A stretch of 64,000 nucleotides of DNA from Flammeovirgaceae bacterium (GTDB lineage: Bacteria > Bacteroidota > Bacteroidia > Cytophagales > Cyclobacteriaceae), in the NCBI GenBank assembly GCA_021298355.1, contig JAJTEH010000002.1:248001-312000 (forward strand). Direction: 5' to 3'. A program made the position numbers and the translations under genes. Under the pieces are notes generated by a model that saw only the letters and a program-made list of their open reading frames with translations, had not been told where the DNA came from and searched no databases. Numbering within the stretch: position 1 is the stretch's first letter; every line of letters begins with the position of its first letter. Below, piece by piece: positions 46,044 to 56,313 of this stretch.

Positions 46044-47999
46044 ATGGCGAAGAAAGTGAAAGAACAAACAGAGAATGTATTCTCACAATTAACAGATTTT
46101 GATATTCATCTATTCAAAAACGGAAAGCATTACAAGTTATACGAAAAGCTAGGTGCGCATGTGGTATCACACAATGGGCAGCAAGGAGTTTACTTTGCCG
46201 TGTGGGCGCCCAACGCAAAATCTGTTTCTGTAATAGGAAACTTTAATTTCTGGAATAACACAGAACATCCGCTATATCCACGCTGGGATGGCTCCGGCAT
46301 TTGGGAAAACTTTTTTCCACACATTAAAAAGGGCGAAGTATATAAGTACGCTATTGTTTCTAACACCGGAGAGTATTTAGAAAAGGCCGATCCGTTTGCC
46401 CGTTATGCCGAAATTCCGCCCAACACAGCTTCTATAATCTGGAACGAAACATATAGCTGGAACGATAAAGCCTGGTTGCAAACCCGAAAAGAGAAAACAG
46501 CAAAACCACAACCTTATTCGGTTTACGAAGTACACATGGGCTCCTGGAAAAGAAAAGTAGAAGAAGGCAACCGAAGTTTATCGTATAAAGAACATGCAGT
46601 AGAATTAGTTCAGTATGTAAAGGAAGCCGGCTTTACCCATGTAGAATTTTTACCGGTAATGGAACATCCTTTTTACGGATCGTGGGGCTACCAGATTACC
46701 GGATACTTCGCACCAACATCGCGCTACGGAAATCCGGAAGAGTTTAAATTTTTAGTGGATGCCTTTCATCAAGCCGAAATAGGTGTTTTGTTAGATTGGG
46801 TGCCATCGCATTTTCCGGGCGATGCACACGGTTTGTATAATTTCGATGGCACACATTTATACGAACATGCCGATCCGCGTAAAGGCTTTCACCCCGATTG
46901 GAAAAGTTACATTTTTAACTACGGAAGAAACGAAGTTCGTTCTTTCTTAATCAGCAATGCAGTATTCTGGATCGAACAATTTCACATCGATGGTTTGCGC
47001 GTAGATGCCGTAGCCAGTATGTTGTATTTAGATTATTCGCGCAAAGCAGGAGAGTGGATACCCAACCAATACGGAGGAAGAGAAAATTTAGAAGCTATCT
47101 CTTTTTTAAAAGAACTTAACGAAGTTGTATATGCAGAGTTTCCGGATGCCATTACAATTGCCGAAGAGTCTACCGCATGGCCTGGTGTTTCCCGCCCAAC
47201 TTACTTAGGCGGTTTAGGGTTCGGACAAAAATGGATGATGGGCTGGATGCACGACACTTTGCACTTCTTTAAAGAAGATCCTGTTCATCGCAAATACCAC
47301 ATGAACGAAATTACATTCAGCATCATGTATGCCTTCACAGAAAACTTTATGTTGCCACTATCGCACGATGAAGTAGTACATGGTAAAGGTCCGTTAATGG
47401 GCCGCATGTCTGGCGATGAATGGAAACGTTTTGCCAATTTACGTTTGCTTTATAGCTACATGTTTACGCACCCTGGCACTAAATTATTGTTTATGGGTGG
47501 GGAGTTTGGTCAAACATCAGAATGGAAACACGATATAAGTTTAGATTGGCATCTATTGCAATATGATTTTCATAAAGGTGTATTAGCTTTAATTCAAGAC
47601 ATTAATACAGTATACAAAACCGAACCTGCGCTATATCGCTTCGCATTCGAAGAACGCGGATTCGAGTGGGTAGATTACAACGACAGAGAAAACTCTGTTA
47701 TGGTTTATATGCGTAAAGCAGAACGTAAAGAAGACACATTGTTGGTGATCTGCAATTTTACTCCAGAAGTAAGGCACCATTACAGAATTGGTGTAAACAC
47801 GAGAGGTACATGGAAAGAAATTTTTAATTCCGATAATGTAAAGTATGGAGGTTCCGGATTATTGAATCAAACATTGCTTCAAACAAGTCCGGTAAGAAGC
47901 CACGGCAGAGATTACTCAATTTCTGTATCTTTGCCGCCCCTGGGGGTTAGTATAATAAAGCTTGAACAAGAGTTAATTGAGTTTGAGTTAGGTTCCTAA
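46044..47999 (+). CDS. glgB: 1,4-alpha-glucan branching enzyme
   Basis: 651 residues. CBM48 N-terminal domain ([33 protein letters not shown]), then the GH13 barrel. Typical segments: [40 protein letters not shown], nucleophile Asp in [20 protein letters not shown], acid/base Glu in [16 protein letters not shown] and [15 protein letters not shown]. Introduces alpha-1,6 branches into the polymer made by GlgE. Starts 6 bp after the TreS-maltokinase gene. Confidence 0.95.
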   Translation: MAKKVKEQTENVFSQLTDFDIHLFKNGKHYKLYEKLGAHVVSHNGQQGVYFAVWAPNAKSVSVIGNFNFWNNTEHPLYPRWDGSGIWENFFPHIKKGEVYKYAIVSNTGEYLEKADPFARYAEIPPNTASIIWNETYSWNDKAWLQTRKEKTAKPQPYSVYEVHMGSWKRKVEEGNRSLSYKEHAVELVQYVKEAGFTHVEFLPVMEHPFYGSWGYQITGYFAPTSRYGNPEEFKFLVDAFHQAEIGVLLDWVPSHFPGDAHGLYNFDGTHLYEHADPRKGFHPDWKSYIFNYGRNEVRSFLISNAVFWIEQFHIDGLRVDAVASMLYLDYSRKAGEWIPNQYGGRENLEAISFLKELNEVVYAEFPDAITIAEESTAWPGVSRPTYLGGLGFGQKWMMGWMHDTLHFFKEDPVHRKYHMNEITFSIMYAFTENFMLPLSHDEVVHGKGPLMGRMSGDEWKRFANLRLLYSYMFTHPGTKLLFMGGEFGQTSEWKHDISLDWHLLQYDFHKGVLALIQDINTVYKTEPALYRFAFEERGFEWVDYNDRENSVMVYMRKAERKEDTLLVICNFTPEVRHHYRIGVNTRGTWKEIFNSDNVKYGGSGLLNQTLLQTSPVRSHGRDYSISVSLPPLGVSIIKLEQELIEFELGS

Positions 48000-48033
48000 C
48001 CAACACAGTTTCTTATTATTTAAAATTTAGATT

Positions 48034-50433
48034 TTGGAAAAGTTTATTTGTATACACGGCCACTTCTACCAACCACCACGCGAAAACGCCTGGTTAGAAG
48101 TAATAGAAGTGCAAGACTCTGCACATCCTTATCACGATTGGAACGAACGCATAACGGCCGAATGTTACGCCCCAAACGCAGCATCCCGAATTTTAAATGA
48201 TAATGGAGTAATTAAAAACATCATCAACAATTACTCAAAAATCAGTTTCAACTTTGGTGCAACATTATTATCGTGGATGGAAGCTTACGATACCGAAACG
48301 TACGAAGCAATTCTGGAGGCAGATGAAGCCTCAAAAAGAAACTTCTCCGGACATGGCTCGGCTATCGCTCAGGTATACAATCATATTATAATGCCTTTGG
48401 CTAACAAGCGCGACAAGCAAACGCAAATAGTGTGGGGCGTTCGCGATTTCGAATTTCGATTTAAACGAAAGCCTGAAGGAATATGGCTGGCAGAAACTGC
48501 TGTTGATCTGGAAACATTAGAGTTATTGGTAGACAACGAAATTTCATTTACGATACTGGCACCACGCCAGGCAAAAGCAGTTAAAAAAGAAAACGAAACA
48601 GATTACACACCACTAACAAAAACTATTGATACTAAAAAACCTTACTGGGTAGAATTACCATCCGGAAGAAAAATTGCTGTATTTTTTTATGATGGCGATA
48701 TTGCACAATCGGTAGCCTTTAACGGTTTGTTAAATGATGGTTTGAAATTTGCCCATAGTCTTACCCAATCGTTTAATAATGCTGATGTAGAACCGCAGTT
48801 GGTAAACATAGCTACCGATGGCGAAACGTACGGACATCATCATAAACATGGCGAAATGGCATTGGCTTATTGTTTAGATTTTATAGAACGAAGTGCCGAT
48901 TGCGAATTAACCAATTATGCAGAATTTTTAAGTAAACATCCTCCGGTACACTATGCGCAAATTCACGAGAACAGTTCGTGGAGTTGTGTACATGGCGTGG
49001 AACGTTGGCGAAACAACTGCGGTTGCAACACCGGAGGAAAATCAGACTGGAACCAGGAATGGCGTAAACCTTTACGCGAAACGTTAGACTGGCTACGCGA
49101 AGAACTTACTACCATTTATTTACAAAAAGGAAAAGAATACTTTAAAGATCCGGAAGCTGCCCGAAATGATTATATACAAGTTATATTAAAGCGTAATGAC
49201 GACAACCTAAAAAAATTTATTCGTCAGCATTGCGAACAATCAATAGACCAAAGTAAAGTACTTCGTTTGCTTGAAATGCAGCGCCACGCTATGCTAATGT
49301 ATACCAGTTGTGGTTGGTTTTTCGATGAGGTATCGGGCATAGAAACAACACAGATCATGCAATATGCATGCAGAGCCATGCAGTTGGTTAGCCAAATTGC
49401 CGATAAAGATTTAGAAGAAGAATTTTTAAGCAGACTGGCTATGGCACAAAGCAATATAAAAGCCTATGGCGATGCAGCCCAAGTGTATAAGAGATTTGTA
49501 CTTCCTGCAAAAACTAATTTGCAGCGAGTAGGTATGCATTATGCAGTGGCCAGTATTTTTGAAGAAGATCCGGATTCTTTCCCTGTGTTTAACTACAATA
49601 CATCTAACGAAGTGTTTGTAAAAAAAGAAGCAGGTGAACAAAAGTTAGTGTTGGGTGTTACCAAAGTAAAATCTATTGTAACACGCTCTGAAAAGAAATT
49701 TGCATTTGCTGTTATATACCTGGGTAAACACAATCTAATTGGCAACATATCTTTAGATATGGAGGAAGAACGTTTTGCCAGTATGCAGGCACGAATGGTA
49801 AAAGCCTTTGAAGAAAGCAGGTTAGGAGATGTGATAGGTATTATGCAACAATATTTCGGTCCGGAGAAATATACAATATGGCAATTGTTTCAAGATGAGA
49901 AACGAAAAGTATTTAATCAGATAACGCAACAGAGCATGACCGACCTCGAAGATTCTCTTCGAAAAATATATAACCGCGATTATCCGCTGGTAACAGCGCT
50001 AGCCAATAACGATATACCCATACCGAATGCTTACCGAACCACGTTCGAGTATATTTTAAATGCTGATTTATTAAAGTGTTTTAGTGAAAAAATAAACATA
50101 AAAGAGTTTGAGCGCATTACCGGAGAAATTGCTAAGTGGAATTTAAAGATAGAAGATCCGGATAAAGTAGAGCAGTTAGCGGGTATTAGTATTTTAAAAG
50201 AAATAAATAGAATAGGCTCCGAAAGGCATAATGTGAAGCGAATTGAAAGATTAAACAGATTGTTTCCGCTGCTAAAGAAGTTTAGTATTCAGCCTGATTT
50301 GAATAAGAGCCAAAACTTATATTTCGAGATATCCAATGAACTTGCTGGTAACACAACTTACGAGGCCGATTGGTTAAAACAATTTAACATTTTAGGCGAC
50401 CACCTTGGTGTAAAAGTAGAATTGAATAAATAA
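48034..50433 (+). CDS. GH57 glycoside hydrolase with DUF3536 domain
   Basis: 799 residues from a TTG start (48034); no ATG precedes the conserved MEKFICIHGHFYQPPRENAW. GH57 motifs: HGHFYQPPREN, FNFGATLLSWMEAY, the nucleophile-type PEGIWLAETAVDLETLELL and LVNIATDGETYGHHHKHGEM. The DUF3536 half covers about 400-799. These enzymes are linked to cytoplasmic alpha-glucan turnover or branching/debranching; the precise reaction is unknown. In the operon it follows glgB. Confidence 0.88.
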   Translation: MEKFICIHGHFYQPPRENAWLEVIEVQDSAHPYHDWNERITAECYAPNAASRILNDNGVIKNIINNYSKISFNFGATLLSWMEAYDTETYEAILEADEASKRNFSGHGSAIAQVYNHIIMPLANKRDKQTQIVWGVRDFEFRFKRKPEGIWLAETAVDLETLELLVDNEISFTILAPRQAKAVKKENETDYTPLTKTIDTKKPYWVELPSGRKIAVFFYDGDIAQSVAFNGLLNDGLKFAHSLTQSFNNADVEPQLVNIATDGETYGHHHKHGEMALAYCLDFIERSADCELTNYAEFLSKHPPVHYAQIHENSSWSCVHGVERWRNNCGCNTGGKSDWNQEWRKPLRETLDWLREELTTIYLQKGKEYFKDPEAARNDYIQVILKRNDDNLKKFIRQHCEQSIDQSKVLRLLEMQRHAMLMYTSCGWFFDEVSGIETTQIMQYACRAMQLVSQIADKDLEEEFLSRLAMAQSNIKAYGDAAQVYKRFVLPAKTNLQRVGMHYAVASIFEEDPDSFPVFNYNTSNEVFVKKEAGEQKLVLGVTKVKSIVTRSEKKFAFAVIYLGKHNLIGNISLDMEEERFASMQARMVKAFEESRLGDVIGIMQQYFGPEKYTIWQLFQDEKRKVFNQITQQSMTDLEDSLRKIYNRDYPLVTALANNDIPIPNAYRTTFEYILNADLLKCFSEKINIKEFERITGEIAKWNLKIEDPDKVEQLAGISILKEINRIGSERHNVKRIERLNRLFPLLKKFSIQPDLNKSQNLYFEISNELAGNTTYEADWLKQFNILGDHLGVKVELNK

Positions 50434-50435
50434 AT

Positions 50436-50624
50436 ATGAGCAAATCGAAAAAAATATTTCTGACAGGAGTTTTCGTGTTTGTTGCAGGAATGGCCTATTT
50501 CAGTTACGATGTAAGTAGGCGAACAACATTTCCGGGTTCTAAGCCACAATTAAAAGAAAGAATAAAAAAACAGTTTCTCGAAAAAGATAGTATTGCTATC
50601 GATAGCATAAAAAATGAACCTTAG
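50436..50624 (+). CDS. Small single-helix membrane protein
   Basis: 62 residues, starting 2 bp after the GH57 gene. One membrane helix (KIFLTGVFVFVAGMAYFSY) and a charged tail (LKERIKKQFLEKDSIAI). Last gene of the alpha-glucan operon. No known function; it could tether something at the membrane. Confidence 0.65.
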   Translation: MSKSKKIFLTGVFVFVAGMAYFSYDVSRRTTFPGSKPQLKERIKKQFLEKDSIAIDSIKNEP

Positions 50625-50659
50625 TTTGTATTTAAAAGCTTTTTTTCTACATTTATGGC

Positions 50660-50725
50660 GATTAAAGCCAACTATAGACAAAATGCCTCCATTGTCGTGT
50701 ACTCTTGGGGGCATTTGTTTTTCTT
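50660..50725 (+). ncRNA. Small RNA candidate 1 with shared 21-nt head and terminator hairpin
   Basis: It starts with a 21-nt word (50660-50680, containing AAAGCCAACTATAGACA) that is repeated exactly at 50829-50849. Then comes AAATGCCTCC ... GGGGGCATTT and a T run, a terminator-type hairpin. No ORF. The upstream TACATTTA is a weak -7 match. It may be an independent RNA or the 3' end of the glucan operon. Confidence 0.45.
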
Positions 50726-50828
50726 AGAGGTTCAGCTAATCCCCCAAATTTTACCATCCAACTTCTGCATTTTCTTTTGATCGAAAGCAATAAGGTGTTT
50801 CTTATGGCCGTTTGTACTTTAGTTGTAG

Positions 50829-50895
50829 GATTAAAGCCAACTATAGACAGGGACTTTCCCCGGGGGTAGATGACCTCCGGGGATTTTCTATTTTA
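50829..50895 (+). ncRNA. Small RNA candidate 2, tandem copy
   Basis: The same 21-nt head as candidate 1 is followed by a different but equally placed hairpin, TCCCCGG ... CCGGGGA, then ATTTTCTATTTT. TACTTTAG lies 10 bp upstream of the head as a weak -7 match. The sequence between the two copies (50726-50828) shows nothing else. Confidence 0.45.
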
Positions 50896-50906
50896 CAACC
50901 AATCCG

Positions 50907-50937
50907 TTTGTAAGCGAATTGTTTACTTTTATTTTTG
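50907..50937 (+). promoter_or_regulatory. Bacteroidota-type promoter for the symporter gene
   Basis: TTTG (50907-50910), 19-bp spacer, TATTTTTG (50930-50937): an exact TTTG-N19-TAnnTTTG match. The TTG start codon proposed at 50935 lies inside the -7 box, so the transcript would either start translation at a later TTG (50953) with almost no leader or use another promoter. Confidence 0.75.
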
Positions 50938-52341
50938 CGCAATACTTTCGCATTGCTTCTTGCATCAATTCTTTTCTACTTAGCAGCAACCATTGGCATT
51001 GGTTTCTGGGCCGCCCGAAAAGTAAAAGGGTCGGGAGATTTTTTGTTGGCAGGTCGTTCGTTGCCAATTGTACTTTCTACGGCTGCCTTATTTGCAACTT
51101 GGTTTGGTTCTGAAACAGTTTTTGGGGCATCTTCCCGGTTTTTAGAGGGGGGGTTATTCGCTGTAATTGAAGATCCTTTCGGTGCAGCATTATGCCTTCT
51201 ATTGTTTGGTTATTTCTTCGCGCGTAAGTTGTATAACATGAATTTGCTTACCCTGGGCGATTTGTTTAAAGTAAGATACGGAAAGCGAATTGAGGTAATT
51301 GCCAGTGTGTTTATGGTACCAGCCTATTTCGGATACACTGCCGGGCAGTTGGTAGCGTTAGGGTTAATTGCCAATGTGGTAATCGGTATTCCGGTTTGGC
51401 AAGGTGTAGTAATTAGTGCTGTTGCTGTAACTTTATATACCTACGTTGGAGGTATGTGGGCCATTTCGGTAACTGATTTTGTACAGAGTATTTTAATCGT
51501 TTTAGGTTTAGTAATTTTATTGATAACCCTTCTTACGCAAGCCGGTGGTTTACCTGTTGTTTTAGAAGACGTGCCAGCAGGTACCTTTCAGTTTTTTCCT
51601 GAGTTTACAGGAAACGCTATAGTACATTGGATATGCGCGTGGTCGGTTTTAGGTTTAGGTTCTATACCATCGCAAGATGTTTTTCAACGAACAATGTCTT
51701 CGGGCTCTGCTAAAATTGCTGAAAGATCATGTTACTATGCAGCCATACTGTACTTAACGATTGCCATTTTGCCGTTACTGATAAGCCTTTGTGTAAGGCA
51801 TTTATACCCAACCGAAATACATGGCGATACACAGGTAGTATTGTTGAATATGGTAATTAAACATACTCCCTTGTGGGTGCAAATGTTGTTTTTTGGTTCG
51901 TTGCTTTCTGCTATCATGAGCACAACCAGTTCGTCTATGCTGGCACCTGCTGCATTGGTAAGCGAAAACATTATTAAACCTCTTACAAAGAACAGGTTTA
52001 CAGATAAACAACTATTATACACTACCCGTACTTCATTGTTGGTGTTTAGTGCTATCTCCAGTAGTATGGCATGTATCAATAGCGATATATACGAACTTGT
52101 GGGCGGTTCGTCTATTCTAAGTTTAGTTTCATTGTTTGTGCCGATGGTTGCCGGGTTGTATTGGCAAAAGGCAACAGGTTTTGGTGCGTTGTTATCTATG
52201 GTAAGTGGATTATCTTGTTGGTTTTACCTGGAGTTTTATCCTGCCAGTTTACCTTCTATGGTTTACGCTACAGGGCTAAGTGCAATTGGCATGGTAGCCG
52301 GTAGTTATATATCTAAGCGTTATAGCTTTTTACAAATTTAG
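50935..52341 (+). CDS. Sodium:solute symporter (SSS family)
   Basis: Up to 468 residues and about 12-13 membrane helices. SSS features: IGIGFWAARKVKGSGDFLLA and GRSLPIVLSTAALFATWFGS near the start, YTYVGGMWAISVTDFVQSIL, and SIPSQDVFQRTMSSGSAKIA. No ATG fits; TTG 50935 gives the usual N-terminal length, TTG 50953 would fit the promoter better. Substrate not predictable (family transports sugars, amino acids, organic acids). Single gene. Confidence 0.85.
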   Translation: MRNTFALLLASILFYLAATIGIGFWAARKVKGSGDFLLAGRSLPIVLSTAALFATWFGSETVFGASSRFLEGGLFAVIEDPFGAALCLLLFGYFFARKLYNMNLLTLGDLFKVRYGKRIEVIASVFMVPAYFGYTAGQLVALGLIANVVIGIPVWQGVVISAVAVTLYTYVGGMWAISVTDFVQSILIVLGLVILLITLLTQAGGLPVVLEDVPAGTFQFFPEFTGNAIVHWICAWSVLGLGSIPSQDVFQRTMSSGSAKIAERSCYYAAILYLTIAILPLLISLCVRHLYPTEIHGDTQVVLLNMVIKHTPLWVQMLFFGSLLSAIMSTTSSSMLAPAALVSENIIKPLTKNRFTDKQLLYTTRTSLLVFSAISSSMACINSDIYELVGGSSILSLVSLFVPMVAGLYWQKATGFGALLSMVSGLSCWFYLEFYPASLPSMVYATGLSAIGMVAGSYISKRYSFLQI

Positions 52342-52609
52342 ATTGATTTAGAACTGCGTTTTATTTTGGTTTCAAGTGGTTTAGCGTATGTAGGCCAATT
52401 AGAGTTTGTTTACCATGCTGCATCATTTTTTATTTTGATGTATAAAAGTAAAGTAGTTTTGCTTTCTGAAGTTTGTAAGCGTGTTTATAAAAACTCTTGT
52501 GCCAAAAAAAGGGTATTGTTAAAAAAATGTAACAAATTGTAACAATCAGATTTTTGAGTTAAAATCAAATTCGAGTAAACCACTTTGTAGGGATAATGAA
52601 TTAAAACGT

Positions 52610-53056
52610 ATGCAAAAACATCAAGTTACTATCAAATACAAAAACGATATCTTTGGTGTGGTTGATATTTATTTAAACGATATACATTTAATTTCTTTAC
52701 ATAAAAATCAAACACACACTTTCGAAACGTATGCAGGTTTAAACACAATAAAAGTTAAAGTAAGCGGTACAGATTATAAACCTTTTATAAGGCAAATTAA
52801 TTTACGTAGTAACCAATCGTTTACTATAAACGGCTATTTCTCTAAAGCAAGACTTATTAACTATTTAGCCAGTTGGCTCGTGTTCGATTTTATCTTAATC
52901 GTGCTTTTTTTATCTAGTGAATTGTTAAAGAATTTCTTTTGGCTATTTGTTTTGTTTCTATCGCTTCCTTTTGCCGTTCAAATAGGGAATGCGTTATATT
53001 ATTTTATACTTAAGAAGGGGTATTCCGTTTTTCTTGTTAGCGATGAGAATGATTAG
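52610..53056 (+). CDS. Small membrane protein with PEGA-like N-terminal part
   Basis: 148 residues. The first 75 residues look like a small beta sandwich of the PEGA sort (VVDIYLNDIHLISLHKNQTH, NTIKVKVSGTDYKPFIRQIN), then two membrane helices (LINYLASWLVFDFILIVLFL, FFWLFVLFLSLPFAVQIG). No family named. The 268 bp before it is AT-rich with one TAGTTTTG at 52454 that could be a -7 element. Confidence 0.55.
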   Translation: MQKHQVTIKYKNDIFGVVDIYLNDIHLISLHKNQTHTFETYAGLNTIKVKVSGTDYKPFIRQINLRSNQSFTINGYFSKARLINYLASWLVFDFILIVLFLSSELLKNFFWLFVLFLSLPFAVQIGNALYYFILKKGYSVFLVSDEND

Positions 53057-53107
53057 ATATTGTGTCAGTTAAACTATTTTTAGCAAACTTCTTTTTATCA
53101 ATATCCT

Positions 53108-54820
53108 TTAATATCCTCTGGCGGCATCATCGCCTCTGGGGTCGGCTCCGCCTTCTAACTTCCCATTAGGTAAAACAAGTATGGCATCTACCCGGCCGAT
53201 AGGGCCTCGCAGTCTGAAGATGTGTCCTTTTTGTACAAGTTCAAGGCTATCTTTTTCAGAAAAACTTTTTTGTTCAGTAAAAATTACATCGGGTGCCCAT
53301 TGTGCATGAAAGCGTTTAGCGCTTACTGCTTGCTGCATAGGCATATCATGATCAATTACATTTAGTATAGTTTGGTAAACTGAAGTTATAATGGTTGTAC
53401 CACCCGGTGTACCCACAACCATTTTTAACTTTCCGTCTTTTTCTACGATGGTGGGAGTCATCGAACTGAGCATGCGTTTATTGGGTTCTATTTTATTGGC
53501 TTCGCCACCAACGGCTCCATACATGTTTGGGGTTCCTGGTTTGGCACTAAAATCATCCATTTCGTTATTAAGCAAAAAACCTGCGCCACTTACTACTACT
53601 GCAGAGCCATAGCCACCGTTAAGCGTAGTGGTAACGGCAACTGCGTTTCCTTGTGCATCCACAATACTTAAGTGTGTGGTTTGCTCGCTTTCCTTAATAG
53701 TGCCTTGTTTTACCTGTAAGCTCGGTGTGGCTTTATCGGCAGTAAAATTTTTCATACGGTCGGCCATGTATTTTTTGCTGATAAGTTCTTGTACCGGCAC
53801 GGCTACAAAATCCGGATCGCCCAGGTAAAATGCTCTGTCGGCATAGGCACGTCTTTCGGCTTCTACCATAAGGTGTGCGGTTTCGCTTGTATTCCAACCG
53901 CTTTGTTTTATTGTATAGTGTTCCGTTGCATGGAGCAATTGAAACAATGCAATGCCACCGCTTGAGGGTGGAGGCATAGAAATGATAACATGGCCACGAT
54001 AGGTTGTGGTTATGGGCGTTCGCCAGGTTGCTGTATAATTTTTTAAATCTTCGGCAGTAATAATGCCTTTGCCGCGTTTCATTTCTTCGGTTATCAGTGC
54101 GGCTGTTTCGCCTTGGTAAAATCCGGCTGCGCCATTTTCTTTAATGCGTGTTAAGGTTTTCGCTAAATCTTTATAATAAATGGTATCGCCTTCTTGCCAA
54201 TTTTCTTTGAGCATGTTATGCGGTGGTTCTGTATTGTATTTTTGTAAATCGGCTTGTACTTCGTTTAATCCTTCTGCTTCTTTTTTGGTTAAGGTAAATC
54301 CGTTTTCGGCCAGGTCTATAGCTGGTTGTACTAAATAAGCCCAAGGCAATGATCCATATTTTCTGTGTGCTTCGGCTAGCCCGGCAACAGTGCCCGGTAC
54401 ACCGGCTGCCAAATGCCCGAACCTGCTTGCGTTTTCTGATACTTCGCCTGTTTCATTTATATACATATGGGTTGTGGCTGCGGCTGGAGCTTTCTCGCGG
54501 TAGTCTAGCGCATCGGTTTGGCCGTTCGCCTGGCGCAATAACATAAAGCCACCACCACCTAAATTTCCGGCCACCGGATATACAACTGCCAAAGCAAATT
54601 GTGTAGCAATAGCGGCATCAACTGCGTTGCCACCTTGTTTCAAAATGCGTAAGCCAACATCCGATGCCAGCGGGTGTGCACACACCACCATTGCAGAATC
54701 TGCCATTAACCCAACTACAGGTGGCTTTTCTGTGCGACAGGCAGTAAACAGAATTAGCGGAAGAATAAGTACCTTCACCTGAATTAGTTTGATAAAATGA
54801 TTTTTAAAGAGGTACTTCAT
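53108..54820 (-). CDS. ggt: Gamma-glutamyltransferase lipoprotein
   Basis: 570 residues from the ATG at 54820 (a longer frame to 54868 adds 16 residues upstream). A lipoprotein signal ends [10 protein letters not shown]. Cleaves the gamma-glutamyl bond of glutathione and transfers or hydrolyses it in the periplasm. Motifs: [47 protein letters not shown], the autoprocessing Thr in [33 protein letters not shown] and [14 protein letters not shown]. Only 20 bp separate it from a divergent TetR gene, which probably controls it. Confidence 0.93.
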   Translation of the reverse strand: MKYLFKNHFIKLIQVKVLILPLILFTACRTEKPPVVGLMADSAMVVCAHPLASDVGLRILKQGGNAVDAAIATQFALAVVYPVAGNLGGGGFMLLRQANGQTDALDYREKAPAAATTHMYINETGEVSENASRFGHLAAGVPGTVAGLAEAHRKYGSLPWAYLVQPAIDLAENGFTLTKKEAEGLNEVQADLQKYNTEPPHNMLKENWQEGDTIYYKDLAKTLTRIKENGAAGFYQGETAALITEEMKRGKGIITAEDLKNYTATWRTPITTTYRGHVIISMPPPSSGGIALFQLLHATEHYTIKQSGWNTSETAHLMVEAERRAYADRAFYLGDPDFVAVPVQELISKKYMADRMKNFTADKATPSLQVKQGTIKESEQTTHLSIVDAQGNAVAVTTTLNGGYGSAVVVSGAGFLLNNEMDDFSAKPGTPNMYGAVGGEANKIEPNKRMLSSMTPTIVEKDGKLKMVVGTPGGTTIITSVYQTILNVIDHDMPMQQAVSAKRFHAQWAPDVIFTEQKSFSEKDSLELVQKGHIFRLRGPIGRVDAILVLPNGKLEGGADPRGDDAARGY

Positions 54821-54840
54821 GGTAATTTGGTTTAGGTAAA

Positions 54841-55470
54841 ATGAATTTACGAAAAGAAAAAGCCGCAAAACTAAAAATACATGTTTTAGACCAAACCCTT
54901 AAAGCTGTTGGTGTAAAATCGTTTGCCGAGCTATATGTAGATGATCTTTGCAAAAAAGTGAAGATATCGAAAGTAACCTTTTTTAAATACTTTCCTCAGA
55001 AAGAAGATTTGTTATTGTATTACTTGCGCATCTGGTGTTTGCACAGGTCGGTAGAGCTAAAGCAAAAGCCTAAAGAAGGTTTGCAAGGCGTCTATTATCT
55101 ATTCGAAAAAATGGCCGAGGAAATGGAAATACGCCAGGGAATTTTACTTAGCTTGTTATCGTACTTATCCGATACCTCAAGATCTATACGGCCATTTCCG
55201 GTAAAGCCCGAAGAGAAAAAGTTATTGTATCCTAACGAAACATCCATCAACCAAATCGAAATTCAATCTATAGAGCAATTGATTGAGCGTTTTGTTTTAG
55301 AGGCAATTCTTAAAAAGGAAATAACCAAAACTACGGCTACGCGCGACATCACCAATTTACTTACGGCAAATCTTTGGGGTAGTATTTTAATATGCTATAC
55401 CGCGCAGCAAGCTCCACCTAAAATTTTCTTCAAACGCTACCTCGATTGGACGCTTAACGGAATTTGTTAG
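54841..55470 (+). CDS. TetR-family transcription regulator
   Basis: 209 residues. The N-terminal helix-turn-helix is typical: [46 protein letters not shown]. The C-terminal ligand domain (about 70-209) is not of a subfamily I know. Divergent from ggt with a 20-bp gap, so any operator must lie in or next to both start codons; local regulation of ggt is inference. Confidence 0.85.
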   Translation: MNLRKEKAAKLKIHVLDQTLKAVGVKSFAELYVDDLCKKVKISKVTFFKYFPQKEDLLLYYLRIWCLHRSVELKQKPKEGLQGVYYLFEKMAEEMEIRQGILLSLLSYLSDTSRSIRPFPVKPEEKKLLYPNETSINQIEIQSIEQLIERFVLEAILKKEITKTTATRDITNLLTANLWGSILICYTAQQAPPKIFFKRYLDWTLNGIC

Positions 55471-55481
55471 CGCATATAAGT

Positions 55482-55685
55482 TTACTTCTTAACCCTTACT
55501 TTTTTAACACCTTGTTTTTCGGGGCGGATCCAGAACCTACCTATGTGCCATTTCTTTTTGTACACATGCTTTTTATACCAGGTATGATGATACCGAGGCT
55601 TAACCATTGTTTCGCCTTGCGATTTGCATGACGATAGCAAAACTACACATGCTAAAAAACCAATACCTACCAAGCGGATTTTCAT
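55482..55685 (-). CDS. Small basic lipoprotein
   Basis: 67 residues from the ATG at 55685 (an ATG at 55688 is next to it). A lipobox, CVVLLSSCKSQG, is followed by a short His/Lys/Trp-rich basic tail (RYHHTWYKKHVYKKKWHIGR). Such tiny lipoproteins are frequent in the phylum; role unknown. Confidence 0.6.
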   Translation of the reverse strand: MKIRLVGIGFLACVVLLSSCKSQGETMVKPRYHHTWYKKHVYKKKWHIGRFWIRPEKQGVKKVRVKK

Positions 55686-55818
55686 CAAGTAAAAATAATC
55701 TTTAATTCTGATTTAGCTGAACGTGACGTAAACCATGTTAAATGTCGGCTGCTTTGCAAAACGGGTATATAGGTAAAACTACCTTAGAGGCTGCACGTAT
55801 CTTTAAAAAAACAAACGC

Positions 55819-56256
55819 ATGAAACTTTATCTGTTAACACTACTACTTGGTTATACATTGTTTAGCCACGCGCAAAGTGAAAAAACATTTTATACAACCC
55901 GAAATGGTGCGGTAGATGGCTACGATGTTGTGGCCTATTTTACGTTGAAGAAACCCACCGAAGGAAAGAAAGAATTTAGTTACGAGTGGCAAGGGGTAAC
56001 CTGGCGGTTTGCCAATGCCAACCATTTAAATCTTTTCAAGAAAAATCCGGCTCAATACATACCGGAGTTTGGCGGCCATTGCGCTTATGGGGTATCGAGA
56101 GGGTATAAAGTAGAAATAGACCCGCAAGCATGGGATATTTACAATGGCAAGTTGTACCTCAATTACGATCTAGATGTGCAGGCCACCTGGAAAAAAGATA
56201 AGGCCGGGTACATAGAAAAAGCGAACAAGAATTGGGCAAAAATCAAGAATGACTAA
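55819..56256 (+). CDS. Exported YHS-domain protein
   Basis: 145 residues with a signal peptide (LLLGYTLFSHAQ). YHS-type core: VDGYDVVAYFTLKKPTEGKK, VTWRFANANHLNLFKKNPAQ, YIPEFGGHCAYGVSRGYKVE. The family is linked to metal binding and trafficking, known from sequence context more than from tested function. It stands alone before the tRNA. Confidence 0.88.
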   Translation: MKLYLLTLLLGYTLFSHAQSEKTFYTTRNGAVDGYDVVAYFTLKKPTEGKKEFSYEWQGVTWRFANANHLNLFKKNPAQYIPEFGGHCAYGVSRGYKVEIDPQAWDIYNGKLYLNYDLDVQATWKKDKAGYIEKANKNWAKIKND

Positions 56257-56273
56257 GAAATTTAGAGCAGGCA

Positions 56274-56304
56274 TTTGCATAAACCGAACAGAGAGCTATC
56301 TTTG
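56274..56304 (+). promoter_or_regulatory. Promoter of tRNA-Asp
   Basis: TTTG (56274-56277), 19-bp spacer, TATCTTTG (56297-56304): exact match to the phylum consensus, 15 bp before the mature tRNA. Confidence 0.82.
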
Positions 56305-56313
56305 CACTCCATT

